NCBI GenBank assembly: GCA_015847255.1
Contig: JADLZK010008990.1
Location: 124,001 to 188,000, forward strand
Length of the DNA: 64,000 nucleotides
From: Hyparrhenia diplandra
Taxonomy: Eukaryota > Streptophyta > Magnoliopsida > Poales > Poaceae
Direction: 5' to 3'
Both the position numbers and the translations under genes were made by a program. Shown piece by piece: positions 11,673-21,809 of the stretch. How positions within the stretch are numbered: position 1 is the first letter of the stretch; each line of letters begins with the position of its first letter. A model generated the notes under the pieces. It was given only the letters and a program-made list of their open reading frames with translations. It did no database searches and was not told the DNA's origin.

Positions 11673-14237
11673 CTCATCAATCTTGATATATTGAAAGTGA
11701 GGAATAGCCAAGAATAGATATTCCCCTACGTCTGGGTACCACCTAATCGTACGTGATGATAAAGTAATTTTCTCCAATTTATCCATTTCTTTTAGATTTT
11801 TCAGTTTATCAGTTCCCAAATCGTACATGATGCAATCAATATGAAGCTCTTGTACTGATGGAATGCATGGCACATATTCAAGACCAAAATCCGCGTAGTT
11901 TGTTATCTTCAGTTTCTGGATGCCAAAGCAGTTCAAAGATCCCTTGTCACAACAATCACAATAAAAAAGCTGCTATAACCTCTTGACTGACTTCGCCGGG
12001 CATGTATTTCAAAAATGACTTGCCACAACCATCAATGACTAGTTCATCGGTCCTGATATGTACACCCTGTAGCAACCGAGCAATCGGATGTGAACAGTTT
12101 TTGAAATGCATCTTACGTGCCAATATAGGAGCTGATGACCCCGTGTCTGTGATGAACACAACTGCACTCTCGTTGATGAAGTACTCCTCACAGTTGATGC
12201 CTGGATACAGCTGCAGATCTTGGCAGTATTCTATCTTCAGACAGCAAAGGGTAGGGACTGTTTCTTTGGTTGCAGACGGTGAGGGCGAAGATACAGGCAA
12301 ATCTAACATCTTTTCTTTCCTTTTAAAGCCTATGCCTGGTAAAATTCTTACACCTGCATTTTTCCTCATATCCCCTTTCACTATCGCCTGCTCTGTTTCT
12401 CTATTCTCTTGAGAAGGATCACCAGACTGCGTCTCAGATGCCTCTGCATGATCTAATTCGATTTCATGTATCCCCTGACAATCTCTGCTGGTCTCCTGAA
12501 TAAATCGCAAGGCGAACCCACTTGCTAGTGCAACCAGCGACAGTTGCTTTAGATTTTTGCATGGTGCCAAACACGCTCCCTTAAGTTGGGGCATATTGTG
12601 AATTTCAAGCTCTTCTATGTTTGACAGATTTTCTGGAGGAGGAAGATGGTCACACCATACAAGATCAGACAACACAAGTTTCACAAGATTTGGAAGTGTA
12701 TAACGTATCCCCATAAGCCAACGAGGAAACGTACTGTGGTTGTAGCCCTTTATAGCGAGATGCTTTAAATTTCGATGAGGCTTCAGGTGTTCGAGAACAG
12801 CCATTGTCTTCACTGTAGGTTCACTTGGTGTATACCATTCTGTTGAGGACCACTCCACACTCAAAGAACTAAGCCGATGTTTCCTGCCCAGTTCAACCGT
12901 TGCTGCTTCTTCGGCAGACATCACAGCCTCAAGGCATCTGATATTAAGTTCACTGTGTGTTGGATCGAGGATGTTCTGAAGAAGGGTAATATTGCTGGAG
13001 TTGCCACCGATCCTTGCTGAGACAACAAAATCCGGCAAGGTTAGCAACTCTTCAGAAATGCCATCTTTTGAGAACAGTGACAGCCCTCCTGCGGACAGGT
13101 ACTCAAGGCGAGGCATGTTTTTTATTACCCCACTGAGCATTTTCAGGCTCAAGTCCTGACCAGAATAAGCAGAGGCATGCCCTGTAGAGGAGCTTGGAGC
13201 TTCAGAATCTTTTATCACATCAAATTCTGATAATGCAACACCTGATAGGTTTAGGTACTCCAACTTCACAAATTTACCAAGAAAGTGAATAATGTTCCGA
13301 ATGCGAGAACAGCTAGATAAGCTCAGGAACTGGAGTTTATTTAGTCTGGCAAAAGATTCAGAAAGGTTAATAAGTCTATCACAGTCAGATAAATCCAAAA
13401 TCTCCAGGTTCAGGCAGCCATCATTGTCACCATAAAACTCGGGGAGCGCCTCAAGCCAGGTACAACTAGACATATCAAGATATAGAAGACCCTTCATTCT
13501 CTCGAATGACAGAGTATGCAGTTGCTTAAGATTGGAGCAGAAGGACAGATTCAGATATTCCAAATTTTCCAGTTGACCGAAAGTGCCTGGTAGCATCTCA
13601 AGCTGTGAATATGATAAGTTCAGGTAAGAAAGCATTTTCAGCTCACCAAATCGTGAAGGTAGCTTCTGTAGGCTGGCACATCCTGATAGATCAAGGTGTT
13701 CCAGATCTTGGAGTATGTGAATGTTATCTGGTAGCTCTATGAGATTCGAGCAGCCATGTACATCCAAATAGCGTAGCTTCTGAAAGTCGCAGATGGAAGT
13801 GGGACTATGGAGCTTTGCTTTTCCAAAGGAGCTATGGAGTTTTAAAAGACTGGTATTGTCTGAAAGATTTAATACTTGCAAGTGATGCAGGTTTCTCATA
13901 GAGCTGGGTAACTCCACAGTTTGCATGCTTGACAAGTCCAAGACACGCAACCATTTACATTTTGAAAAGGCATCCCTTGAAGGCTGACATCCTGTGCAGT
14001 CATTAAAATGAATAGCCCTTGCCTTCAAAGGCATATCTTTGCATTTTAGGTAACCATATTTGAAATTCGAGAACAACATGTAGCGACAGATTTCCTTTTT
14101 AGGACGGAGCTTCCATGATTGGCATCACAAATGGATACTTCTTCAACAGCCACTGACCTTGCAAGTTCATGAACTAAATCGTGCATTTTGAATAATAAGT
14201 CATGAGGGTTGTTGGGTTTGGAGTATCCTGCAGAAAT
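11673..14237 (-). pseudogene. NLR exon 3: MHD motif and long LRR (two compensating frameshifts)
   Basis: The acceptor TTACTTCAG ends at 14238 and the donor is GAG/GTAATA. The exon starts ISAGYSKPNNPHDLLFKMHD. The MHD motif (14178-14186) is the nucleotide-sensing motif at the end of NB-ARC. The frame then breaks at the plus-strand T run 14096-14100, which needs one more base to continue as KEICRYMLFSNF. From 14079 down the frame is open for 707 codons of leucine-rich repeats of the type LRVLDLS, LPSSMRNLHHLQVLNLSDN and LEYLNLSFCSNLKQL, with an acidic non-LRR insertion (EIELDHAEASETQSGDPS...). A second break lies at the A run 11963-11968, one base too long, after which FGIQKLKITNYADFGLEYVP continues the repeats. 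The exon is 2,565 bases, a multiple of three because the two shifts cancel. Confidence 0.8.
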
Positions 14238-14631
14238 CTGAAGTAAAAATTTGCATCTGGATTAGTGAGGCAACAGATAGTGTTTATTTCCAAGGTTCAC
14301 TGGTACCACAAAAGGAAAATAAAAAGGAAAAAAAAAGTAAAATAAGAGCATGTCAATTTCACATCTTTCAAATGGAAATGGAATAGAGTTCGAGTATTGT
14401 ATATTGTCACCTTCCATATGAAATCATAATTTTCCCAAAAAAAAATATTATACATCTTTTGAGCACAATGGAATGTGTGGCTTTACTATTAGGAGATAAC
14501 TAGCAAATATGGCTGTATGTTTCGATGGGAGGAAATTGAAAACTATCAAACATTCATGGTGAACGAGGAACAGAATGATACATATCTATTTAAGTTTTGT
14601 CCTTTCCTATAAAAAATTGAAGTTATAGTTT

Positions 14632-14885
14632 ATTTTTTCTCAAACACGCAGGAGGGCTATGTATCATTTCATTAAGAACTTAAACATAGGACAAGAAAAC
14701 CCCAAAGCACTCGCACACTCACTGTACTTTGGAAGACCGACATAACACGACCAAAACAACCACACTATGGTCCTGAGCCCCTCCCGAAAGGCCTTCCGAG
14801 AAGCTCCTGGAGGCCCTTTGCTCCAGCTGAGCACCAAAGGATGCACTCATAAATGACAGCTCGCAATACCATCGCAATGTTTCGA
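14632..14885 (-). mobile_element. LINE 3'-end-like fragment
   Basis: On the minus strand the segment ends ATGAAATGATACATAGCCCT, then CCTGCGTGTTTGAGAAAAAA, the form I associate with the 3' tails of grass LINEs, with a short A tail at 14632-14640. No reverse transcriptase remains. Assignment rests on the tail alone. Confidence 0.45.
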
Positions 14886-14894
14886 GTAGAACCA

Positions 14895-15458
14895 TTAAAA
14901 CACATAGCTAATGTTTGTTAGAATGGTGGCCAACCCAAGTGTATACCAAGCCCAAAGGCACATATGCAAGTGAGTGAGCATAGGCACATGGTGGAGCGTC
15001 ACAACCTGATTGTGCACCTGCGATCTCATGTAGGAAGCATCAACACCAACATGTTTGGTGAGCTCAAGCTTGACTGGATCCCGAGCAATACTAATTGCAC
15101 TGGTGTTGTCAGAAGAAAGAGGAGTGGGTGCAGTGGCAGGCACACCAAAATCCTAAATAAGCCATCATAGCCATGTCACCTCCACAGTCCAATCGCCATA
15201 GCATGCAGCTTAGCTTCAACACTCGAAGCGGGGAAATGGGAGTCTACTTCTTAGTTTTCATGGAAATCAAGGAGGAGCCAAGGAAAACACACAATAATTA
15301 AGTTGAGAGAGTAACGATCAATGGGATCACTCAAGCCCAGGTTGTATCGTAGTATGTCCGAAATTTGGGAGAGAACTACAGTGAGGGAAGAAAAGGCAGC
15401 AGGAGATGGTTCTGCGATGGTATCGCGGTATCGCAGAACATGAAGCAAGTGAGCAAAG
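14895..15458 (-). mobile_element. Older Copia relic, RT end and RNase H part
   Basis: Minus-strand frames carry Ty1/Copia RNase H phrases: LLHVLRY at 15430 down, then SDPIDRYS, and after frameshifts LSSDNTSAISIARDPVKLEL (near 15120 down), matching the conserved SDN...A..IA.DPV..ELTKHI stretch of Copia RNase H. It is continuous with the RT fragment at 17687-18335 once the younger insertion and one CAAAG are removed. It is heavily frameshifted and has no LTR that I can identify. Confidence 0.7.
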
Positions 15459-15565
15459 TGTTAGAGGGAATAAACTCGTGAATTCCTCCAAACCCTAGAA
15501 GGGTGGGCAATATAGTAGCTTTGTACATGGGGCCTCTATTGGGCCGTATCTCATATACACTAACA
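15459..15565 (-). repeat. 3' LTR of the younger Copia element
   Basis: This 107-base LTR starts TGTTAG and ends CTAACA. It is highly similar to 17577-17681, sharing GAAGGGTGGGCAATATAGTA and TTGGGCCGTATCTCATATAC. CAAAG lies directly outside (15454-15458). Inside it a G-rich tract on the minus strand (CTCGGGGGT) fits a polypurine tract. Confidence 0.85.
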
Positions 15566-16639
15566 ACCCCCGAGTCTGAACTACCGGCGCAATGGAGATC
15601 AAAACTAGTCAACAAAGAAAGACAATACACACACAGCCCCCCGCAGCCACAACTAGCCCCTGGCTACATTGAGGCTGGATCGAAACTCCGAGAACGTCGA
15701 GGAGGGAAGACCCTTGGTGAAGATGTCGGCAAACTGGGAGGTCGTCGGGACATGGAGGACCCGAGGTCGTCGGGACATGGAGGACCCGAACAGCGCCGAT
15801 AGCAACCAAGTCACACGGACAAAGTGCAAGTTGATCTCCACATGCTTCGTCCGCTGCTGAACCGGGTTGGTGGAGGTAGACGGCGCTGACATTGTCACAG
15901 AGACAAGTGTGGTCTTGGTGAGTGGGCTGTGAAGCTCAGCCCAAGAGCCGACGGCGGGGACGCCCGCCAAGACCGTTAGCGACGGCTCGGTACTCCGCCG
16001 CACCGAGCGGAGAGACAACCGGCTGCCGCTTGGACGACCAAGAGACAAGGTTGCCGCCTAGGAAGACGGCATAACCGGAGGTAGAGCGGCGAGTGTTTGG
16101 ACATCCAGCCCAGTCAACGTCAGTGTAGACGACGAGCTCTGTGGAGGGAGACCGGTGGAGAACCAGGCCGGAGTCAACAGTGCCACGGACATAGCGGAGG
16201 AGGCGCTACATCGCAGCAAGATGTGGCTCTCGTGGATCATGCATATGAAGACAGACCCTGGCGAGCGGCATATGCTATGTCGTCGCCTGGTGTGAAGGTG
16301 AGGTACGCAACGCACCGGCCCGGACTCGGAGAAGGCGGTAGGATCCGCCACAGGAGCGCCATCATCGGCAGAGAGCTTCTCCTAAGTATCAACAGGAGTA
16401 GCACAGGGCTTGCAAGCTGTCATCCCAGCCCGCTCGAGGATATCCAGAGCATACTGTCGCTGGTGTAGGAAGAGGCCTGAAGGGTGAGTCTCAACAGTGA
16501 CACCCAAGAAGTGGTGAAGCTAACCAAGATCCTTCATAGCAAACTCCTGCTGCAAAGAAGAGATCACGCGCTGAAGCAATCATGACCGGAGGCTGTGAGG
16601 ACAATGTCGCCAACATAGAGCAGGTAGGCGGTGATTAGA

Positions 16640-17550
16640 TCCCACAGCCCAGGCCAAGGCGGAGGCGAATGGGTGGAGTCCGGGATGGCGCGAAAAGGAG
16701 CAGCACCCAACATGGCCGTCGGCGGACGAGCTGAGGGGGCTCCCACGCCCACGAGCGTGCCCGGCGCTAGCCACGGCTAGCGGTGCAAAGTGGACAGCGG
16801 GGCGAAGCGAGGAGGTCGGGTCACCGGAGGTCTGTCGGACCGCGTCCGGACCTGGGCGCGGGCCGAGCCCGCTTCGTATGGGGGCGGGTGCACGCGCCAG
16901 CGCGAGGAAGAGTAAGGATGAGCTCGCCGCGCCCAACGCGGAGGGAGAGGAGCGCTGGCAGCGGCGACCTGCGCCCGTGGGCGCGAGGGGAGGGGAGGTG
17001 AGGTGCAGCGGCAGCGCCATCACCGTGGCATTTGCCGCGGCCGCAGCCCGGCGTAGCGGCGGCAGCGGCGGCTTTTGGCACCCGCAACGAGGTCCAAAAG
17101 GGGGCTGCTCGGAGGAGGGGGCAGCGACGGGGCGAGGAGGCCGGAGGTAGTGACGGGGCAAAGGAGTCCGCGGTGGAGGGCAGCCAGCCGGCAACAAGGA
17201 TGGCAGCAGGGGCGCTCGGCGTGCGAGCCTCGCACCCGCACCCGTGGTCGCGCCAGCCCCTTTCGCGCCGAGGTCCCCAGCGCCCGCGGCCGCGCGTGGC
17301 GGCGGCGACAAAGAGGCGCGCATCCATTTGGGGCCCGCCGGCGCGGGGTCGCGCTGACCCCGCGAGGTCCCCGGCGCCTCGGCGTCGCGTGTGCGGCGGC
17401 GGAGAGGCGCGCATCCGAGGGGTACGGGGCTTCCAGCGCCGGCCAGCCCAGCTGCGGCATAGGATAGGGGGGAAGGGCGGGCGGCTGCGGCCGGGAAGCC
17501 CGGCGGCCGGCCGGCCATAGAGTAGCGGCGCGGAGGAAGGAGAGGATCGG
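16640..17550. other. GC-rich segment of unknown origin inside the Copia element
   Basis: The block is very GC-rich and open for more than 100 codons in several frames of both strands, with Ala/Pro/Arg/Gly-biased translations and no motif. It starts near the primer site and ends where the RT remnant starts, replacing gag to mid-RT. It may be captured host sequence or a GC-rich leader. I do not call any of its ORFs a gene. Confidence 0.5.
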
Positions 17551-17564
17551 TTTTTTTTTGTTTT

Positions 17565-17576
17565 AGGCTGATACCA
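17565..17576 (-). other. tRNA primer binding site of the younger Copia
   Basis: TGGTATCAGCCT on the minus strand directly follows the LTR end (CTAACA). The first nine or so bases match the plant initiator-Met primer site TGGTATCAGAGC. Confidence 0.75.
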
Positions 17577-17681
17577 TGTTAGATGGAATAAACTCTGTGT
17601 ATTCCTCCAAACTCTAGAAGGGTGGGCAATATAGTAGCTGTACATGGGCCTCTATTGGGCCGTATCTCATATACAAGAACA
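17577..17681 (-). repeat. 5' LTR of the younger Copia element
   Basis: This 105-base partner of 15459-15565 starts TGTTAG and ends AGAACA (plus strand), with CAAAG directly outside at 17682-17686. The two LTRs differ at several positions and by a few short indels, so the insertion is not recent. Confidence 0.85.
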
Positions 17682-17686
17682 CAAAG

Positions 17687-18335
17687 TAGAGCTTGGTAGG
17701 AGCCGAGACAAACTGACTCAAGACCTGAACAGAGTGAGAAATATCAAGACGGGTGATCCCAAGATAGACAAGGCTCCCAACAAGCTGACGATAGCGAGTG
17801 GGATTAGCAAAAAAGGGCGCACATCAGTGGGTCGGAGGTGAACACCAAGCTTCATAGAAGTATCAATAGTGTGGTGATTAGTGAGAGCAACACGAGAAAG
17901 GAGATCCTGAGTGTACTTCTCTTGAGAAAGGAAAATACCATCAGATGCGGAGGTGACCTCAAGACCAAGCAAGTAACGAAGAGAACCTAAATTAGACAGG
18001 AGGAATGTGTCAATGAGACACTGCTTCATAAAGGCAATGGATTGTCGTCTCCCGGCCGTGATGATCATGCCATCGACATAGAGAACTGTGCGACCACGAG
18101 GAGAAGTGTGAACAAAGTGAGCAGGATCGTGGTGACTAGGCTTCAATCAGCATCGATGACAATAGAGGAGAAACGCTCGACCCAAAAGGACAAGATCTCA
18201 GTATGCTCCAGGGTAGCAATGTCCTCAGCCGTAGCGTACTGCCATTCCAGCTGAGCTGCAGCCTGCAGCCTCTCGATAGGTTGTAGGTTCAGCCAAGACG
18301 GCAGCGGCGAAGCCAAGGTGATCAAGAGGATCCAT
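17687..18335 (-). mobile_element. Older Copia relic, reverse transcriptase part
   Basis: On the minus strand AAAQLEWQYATAEDIATLEH (18260 down) is the start of a Copia RT, normally ...EW..AM.EEI.ALE. After an internal deletion, HHDPAHFVHTSPRGRTVLYV runs into DGMIITAG, then LGSLRYLLGLEV and IFLSQEKYTQDLLSRVALT, all standard Copia RT blocks. The catalytic YVDD reads YVDG (18069-18080). The host frame continues across the younger insertion into 15453 and below. Confidence 0.75.
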
Positions 18336-18491
18336 CTATCTTATTCCCCAAAAGAAACACTAGATTAAATTAGTTGTAGATGAGCACCATACGTTTTGAA
18401 ATAAGATTGAAATACTTCTAAATCGGTAGCAACAGTATGATACAAGGAAAGAGTAACTGTGCTAAGCCTGTGTGTATATGATATAACTTAC

Positions 18492-19595
18492 CGAGGAAGA
18501 GGCGCTCGTAACCTCCAGGAAAGACATCTGACGAAGTTCTTGCAGGTATTCCTCAGCACGATATGTAGTTGAGACATAACCAAGCGCAATCCATCTGTGA
18601 ATCAGGTCTCTATTTTCTATGAAGAAGCCTTTTGGGAAAGCAGAAAAGTATACAAAACAAGGCCTCAGATAAGAAGGCATGTAGCAGTAACTAATCTTCA
18701 AGGATGGCAGCACTGCAGTTGAAACTGTAGCGGTCGTTGGATCACGTTCACCTTCCCACAGCTCACTCTTCAATGTCTCTCTCCACTTGTGCAACGGCAT
18801 ATCTACCAGACGGTCCCCGAGGGATTTGACAGCCAACGGTACTCCACAGCATTTCTGCACTATTTTCTCACCAACCTTTAGGAATTCATCACATTCTTCA
18901 GTTCCATTTGGGAACGCTTTATCTTTGAACAACTTCCAGCATTCATCATACGGTAAGGCATCCAACTTGAACGGCAAATCTCGATTCATCCGCTTGGCAA
19001 CCTGTTCACTTCGAGTGGTCACAATTATCTTACTACCTGGTGCACCACCTTTCAGCATAGCTTTTAACTGGTTCAAATTGCTGGTATTTTCTTCCCACAA
19101 GTCATCCAAAACAATGAGATACTTCTTTCCACTTAGGATCATTTCCAGGCGCTTCTGCACAGAGGAAAAGTCATACTGGTTGCTCTGTCCATCTACTTGG
19201 GAGATAATTGATCGACCAATCTTTTCATTGCTAAATTTTGTAGAGACATAAACCCAGACGCGGATATCAAAATCTCTCTTAGTTGTACTATCGTTGAAAC
19301 CCATTTGGGCAAGAGTGCTTTTACCCAAACCACCAAATCCATAGATAGGGATGATGGCGTGCTTGGAATCTTCTTGCAATAGCTTCATCAACTCTGCTTT
19401 CTCTTTGTCCCTCCCAACAATGCCTTCTTCAAGGCAGGGGCCTGTAGCCCGCATCTGGATCACGTCCTGGTCGTCAGAGAAGTTGTCCGCCATCAAATCG
19501 AACTTCCTCAGCTTTTCTATGCTTTCCAATCTTCGTTTCATGTCCTTCAACTTGCCAGGCATGGTCAGTCGAAGCTTCATTGGAATGGATATCTC
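18492..19595 (-). CDS. NLR exon 2: NB-ARC domain, intact
   Basis: The exon is 368 codons with acceptor GAATTTGCAG before 19595 and donor TCG/GTAAGT. Motifs in order are the P-loop GFGGLGKST (19340-19314), RNBS-A FDIRVWVYVS, kinase 2 KKYLIVLDDLW (near 19118-19095), RNBS-B GSKIIVTTR, GLPL-type CGVPLA (18848-18831) and RNBS-D CFVYFSAFPKG. The Lys and Ser of the P-loop and both kinase-2 aspartates are present, so nucleotide binding should be possible. The tryptophan ending kinase 2 (LDDLW) is the residue typical of non-TIR NLRs. MHD lies in the next exon. No frameshift or stop occurs here. Confidence 0.9.
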
Positions 19596-19682
19596 CTGCA
19601 AATTCATCATATATAGTCAATCAGATTAGAAAATAGAAAGAAATCATAAGAAAATAACAAATTAAAAGCGCTTCAAACCTAC

Positions 19683-20030
19683 CGTTGTGTAGTTTTTACT
19701 ACTCTGGGAGCCATGTCTATTTTTCAAAATATCACCTTCAAATTCCATTATCATGTCTTCCATGTCATAGGCTGCTGCTTTGAGCTTCCTCATCCATAGG
19801 CGGACATCACCATCTTTCATCAGCCTCTTCTCCGACTTAACCATGCTTTCATGGATGCTTTCCACAATATCTTTGAGTTCTTTCAGCTCATTGCCGAGCT
19901 TCAGCTGCGAGGCGATGGCCCCCCAGATGGCGGTACCTAGCATGCCGGCGACCTGCTTCAACGCCGCCGAGGCGAGCAACTCGCCGACCCCCACCATGGC
20001 AGAAAAGGGCCGCAGGCCGCAACCTGCCAA
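19683..20030 (-). CDS. NLR exon 1: Rx-type coiled-coil domain
   Basis: The start is ATG at 20030 (MAGCGLRPFSA...) or, more likely, ATG at 19997 (MVGVGELLASAALKQVAGML), which begins as most grass CNLs do. The N-terminal domain is helical with heptad-like leucines (LKLGNELKELKDIVESIHES) followed by VRLWMRKLKAAAYDMEDMIM, a variant of the EDVID region that contacts the NB-ARC. The donor ACG/GTAGGT ends the exon at 19683; the intron to 19596 is 87 bases. The exon is intact. Confidence 0.85.
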
Positions 20031-20460
20031 CCAGGCCGGCTGCCCGAGTGCCCGAGTGAGGAACAGGCCAAGAGATGACGGAGAAGATCGCCCCCAATCG
20101 ATCGATTTATTTTAATTTTAATTTTTTGAAAGAAAAAGAAAACGATTAGTATTCAGTACTCACCGTGTGGTGCTGTGGACGGTGAAGCCTGGCGGCGGCC
20201 GGCGGGTTGGGGGATTCAGGATTGGGGCATCGCGACGGCACGACGGCAGCCTTGGGGACCAACCCAATTTCTCCTTCCATCTGCCATTCTGCCTCCTTGT
20301 GATTGCACGACTGAATGAAGAGAATGAAAATGGACACGGGAGGAGAGAACGAGGATGTGTGTGAAGAGAAAAGCTGGGACAGCTTGCCAAATGACACCTT
20401 TGCTAGATTTGGGCGGCATTCATAAAAAAACATATTTGGGTGGCAATTTGCTTTTATATT
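20031..20460 (-). promoter_or_regulatory. 5' flank and leader region of the NLR
   Basis: The stretch is GC-mixed and open on both strands but without a recognisable protein. A GTGAGT donor-like sequence on the minus strand near 20164 could start a 5'-UTR intron. I find no clear TATA box. Confidence 0.35.
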
Positions 20461-20499
20461 TGTACCGCACAGACCAATGCAACTTTATTGTCACTAGCA

Positions 20500-21100
20500 A
20501 TGACAACAAGGCGGATTCGGATCGAATGGAGCCGTCACGGACCCAAACCTGAAATCTGAACTCAGAACCTGAAACGTTTCTGAACATCGGTTCGGGTGAT
20601 AATCCAAACCCCGAAACCAAACATGGTGGATTCCCGATACCTGATTAGCTAACCGAAACTCAAAACCCATCACTATATATTTTTTTTTACAAACAAACCC
20701 CTCACTATATGGCAATACAAAAAAAGATATATAAGGAATTTTTGGCAACATGTGCAAGATATACATTTATATTCACACTTATAAAGAAGAGGCAATAAAA
20801 AACACAATTTCATGACTCAACTCACATCAAATTTAATAGCTTACATAAACAATTTATTAATAAAAACTCATGAGTTTCAAATTTAATAGCTTACATAAAC
20901 AATTTATTAATAAGAACTCATGAGTTTTTTATTCAAAACGTTCTATTTTGAACCTCTGTTGGGCAACCACAGGTGGAAACCAAAACCTAAAACTAAACCC
21001 AATATGGTTTGGGTTCCCGAATCTGATAACCTTGGGGGAACCGAACCCGCTAGACTTGAAATCTAGGGAGCTCCGATAAAAAACCGCCACATTGCCATCC
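20500..21100. other. AT-rich spacer with hAT-like debris
   Basis: CGGTTCGGGTGATAATCC-like text near 20590 recurs in rearranged form near 21000-21060 (GGTTTGGGTTCCCGAATCTG), which looks like remnants of a short repeat element. No ends or target duplication could be fixed and no gene is seen. Confidence 0.35.
20828..20927. repeat. Perfect-register tandem duplication, 50-bp unit x2
   Basis: CAAATTTAATAGCTTACATA... is repeated immediately (20828-20877 and 20878-20927) with a single mismatch (AAAAACTC against AAGAACTC). Confidence 0.9.
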
Positions 21101-21801
21101 TAGTATATTAGCAGGGGCGCTAGTATGTTTAAGAAATATTGGCTATCAATTCTAAGACTCGTCGTAAGTCAAACTTTTAAGTTGATTTAATTTATAAAAA
21201 ATCAATAAGATTTATGAACCAATTAGTATTATTAGATACATCATAAACTATTTACGTAGTGTACTCATTTGGTGTCATAAATATTATATTTTTCTATAAA
21301 TTCAGTCGAACATGAAAGAATTTAATTTATGACTACTCTTTAAATTAATTTACTCAAAGACTGAGGGAGATTGATAAAGAAGATGTATAGTACCTCGCTG
21401 GTAGCCGCTGTTTCCGTGTAACGTCATACCGCCAAGCCAACTTAAGTAGATTGAATCCTTGCAGAATTTCTTATGAAGAAATTGCATGGCTAGTGTAACA
21501 CTGTACCATACTACTCCCCGTGTTCTAAAAACGCTCTTCTAATTCTAGAACATTGCTAAGTCAAATAATATAGAATCAGTGGTGAATCTAGAAACAAGAC
21601 AAGAGGAGGCTTAATATAAGGCTAAAATTTTATTTATCGTGCATTCATCTAGATATAATAAACAACACGATTGATGGTATCAATTCAAAGTACACAAACA
21701 TAACATAGAACGTTGTAGAAAGAAAAAAAAAACAAATATAGAGCTTTTTTATAACCAAAAGATCATACATGTTGTCACAATTTCACACACTTAGACAGCT
21801 T
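21101..21801. other. AT-rich spacer, no gene
   Basis: Only short non-descript frames are present. I see no domain, RNA gene or bounded repeat. Confidence 0.45.
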
Positions 21802-21809
21802 GACTACAA

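Larger units (their letters stand above)
15459..17681 (-). mobile_element. Younger, deleted Copia element with TSD CAAAG
   Basis: This 2.2-kb element has two short LTRs, 5-bp duplications CAAAG at 15454-15458 and 17682-17686, and a primer site TGGTATCAGCCT at 17576-17565 like the initiator-methionine tRNA site of Copia elements. On the minus strand it keeps the RT tail (LLYVGDIVLTAS near 16617, then FLGVTVETHPSGLFLHQRQY) and RNase H (ELHSPLTKTTLV, TNPVQQRTKHVEINLHFVR, VPTTSQFADIFTKGLPSS). Gag, protease, integrase and the RT front are missing. In their place is about 0.9 kb of GC-rich sequence (16640-17550). The catalytic YVDD reads YVGD and there are in-frame stops. It lies inside the older Copia relic, inside the NLR intron. 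Confidence 0.85.
14238..18491. other. NLR intron 2, filled with nested retroelements
   Basis: Its donor is TCG/GTAAGT at 18491 and its acceptor TTACTTCAG at 14238, both minus strand. It holds a LINE-tail-like segment (about 14632-14885), a Copia relic (14895-15458 plus 17687-18335) and a younger Copia element (15459-17681). Grass NLRs often carry an intron between RNBS-D and MHD; retroelement invasion of one is plausible and need not abolish splicing. Confidence 0.7.
8300..20030 (-). pseudogene. CC-NB-ARC-LRR (NLR) disease-resistance locus, disrupted
   Basis: The locus encodes an intracellular immune receptor of the CNL class, which recognises pathogen effectors and triggers cell death through nucleotide exchange in the NB-ARC domain. 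Predicted exons on the minus strand are 20030/19997-19683, 19595-18492, 14237-11673, 9933-8300 and perhaps 7821-7124, all with GT/AG borders and phase 0. Order of domains: Rx-type CC, NB-ARC (P-loop, kinase 2, RNBS-B, GLPL, RNBS-D, MHD), then a very long LRR. Single-base frameshifts lie at 14096-14100, 11963-11968, 8485-8488 and about 7745; the first two cancel each other in length. Without them the product would have about 1,870 residues, or ~2,100 with the last exon, long for a CNL. The second intron (14238-18491) holds nested Copia elements. The gene could be a genuine pseudogene, or an intact gene with homopolymer sequencing errors. Confidence 0.8.

Noticed and set aside
16580..17518. 312-codon minus-strand ORF as a gene
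   Set aside because: Equally long frames exist on both strands in this GC-rich block, translations are Ala/Pro/Arg-rich, and it lies within Copia LTRs.
20146..20433. 95-codon minus-strand ORF upstream of the NLR as a separate gene
   Set aside because: It has no motif, overlaps open frames on the other strand and lies in the expected leader/promoter region.
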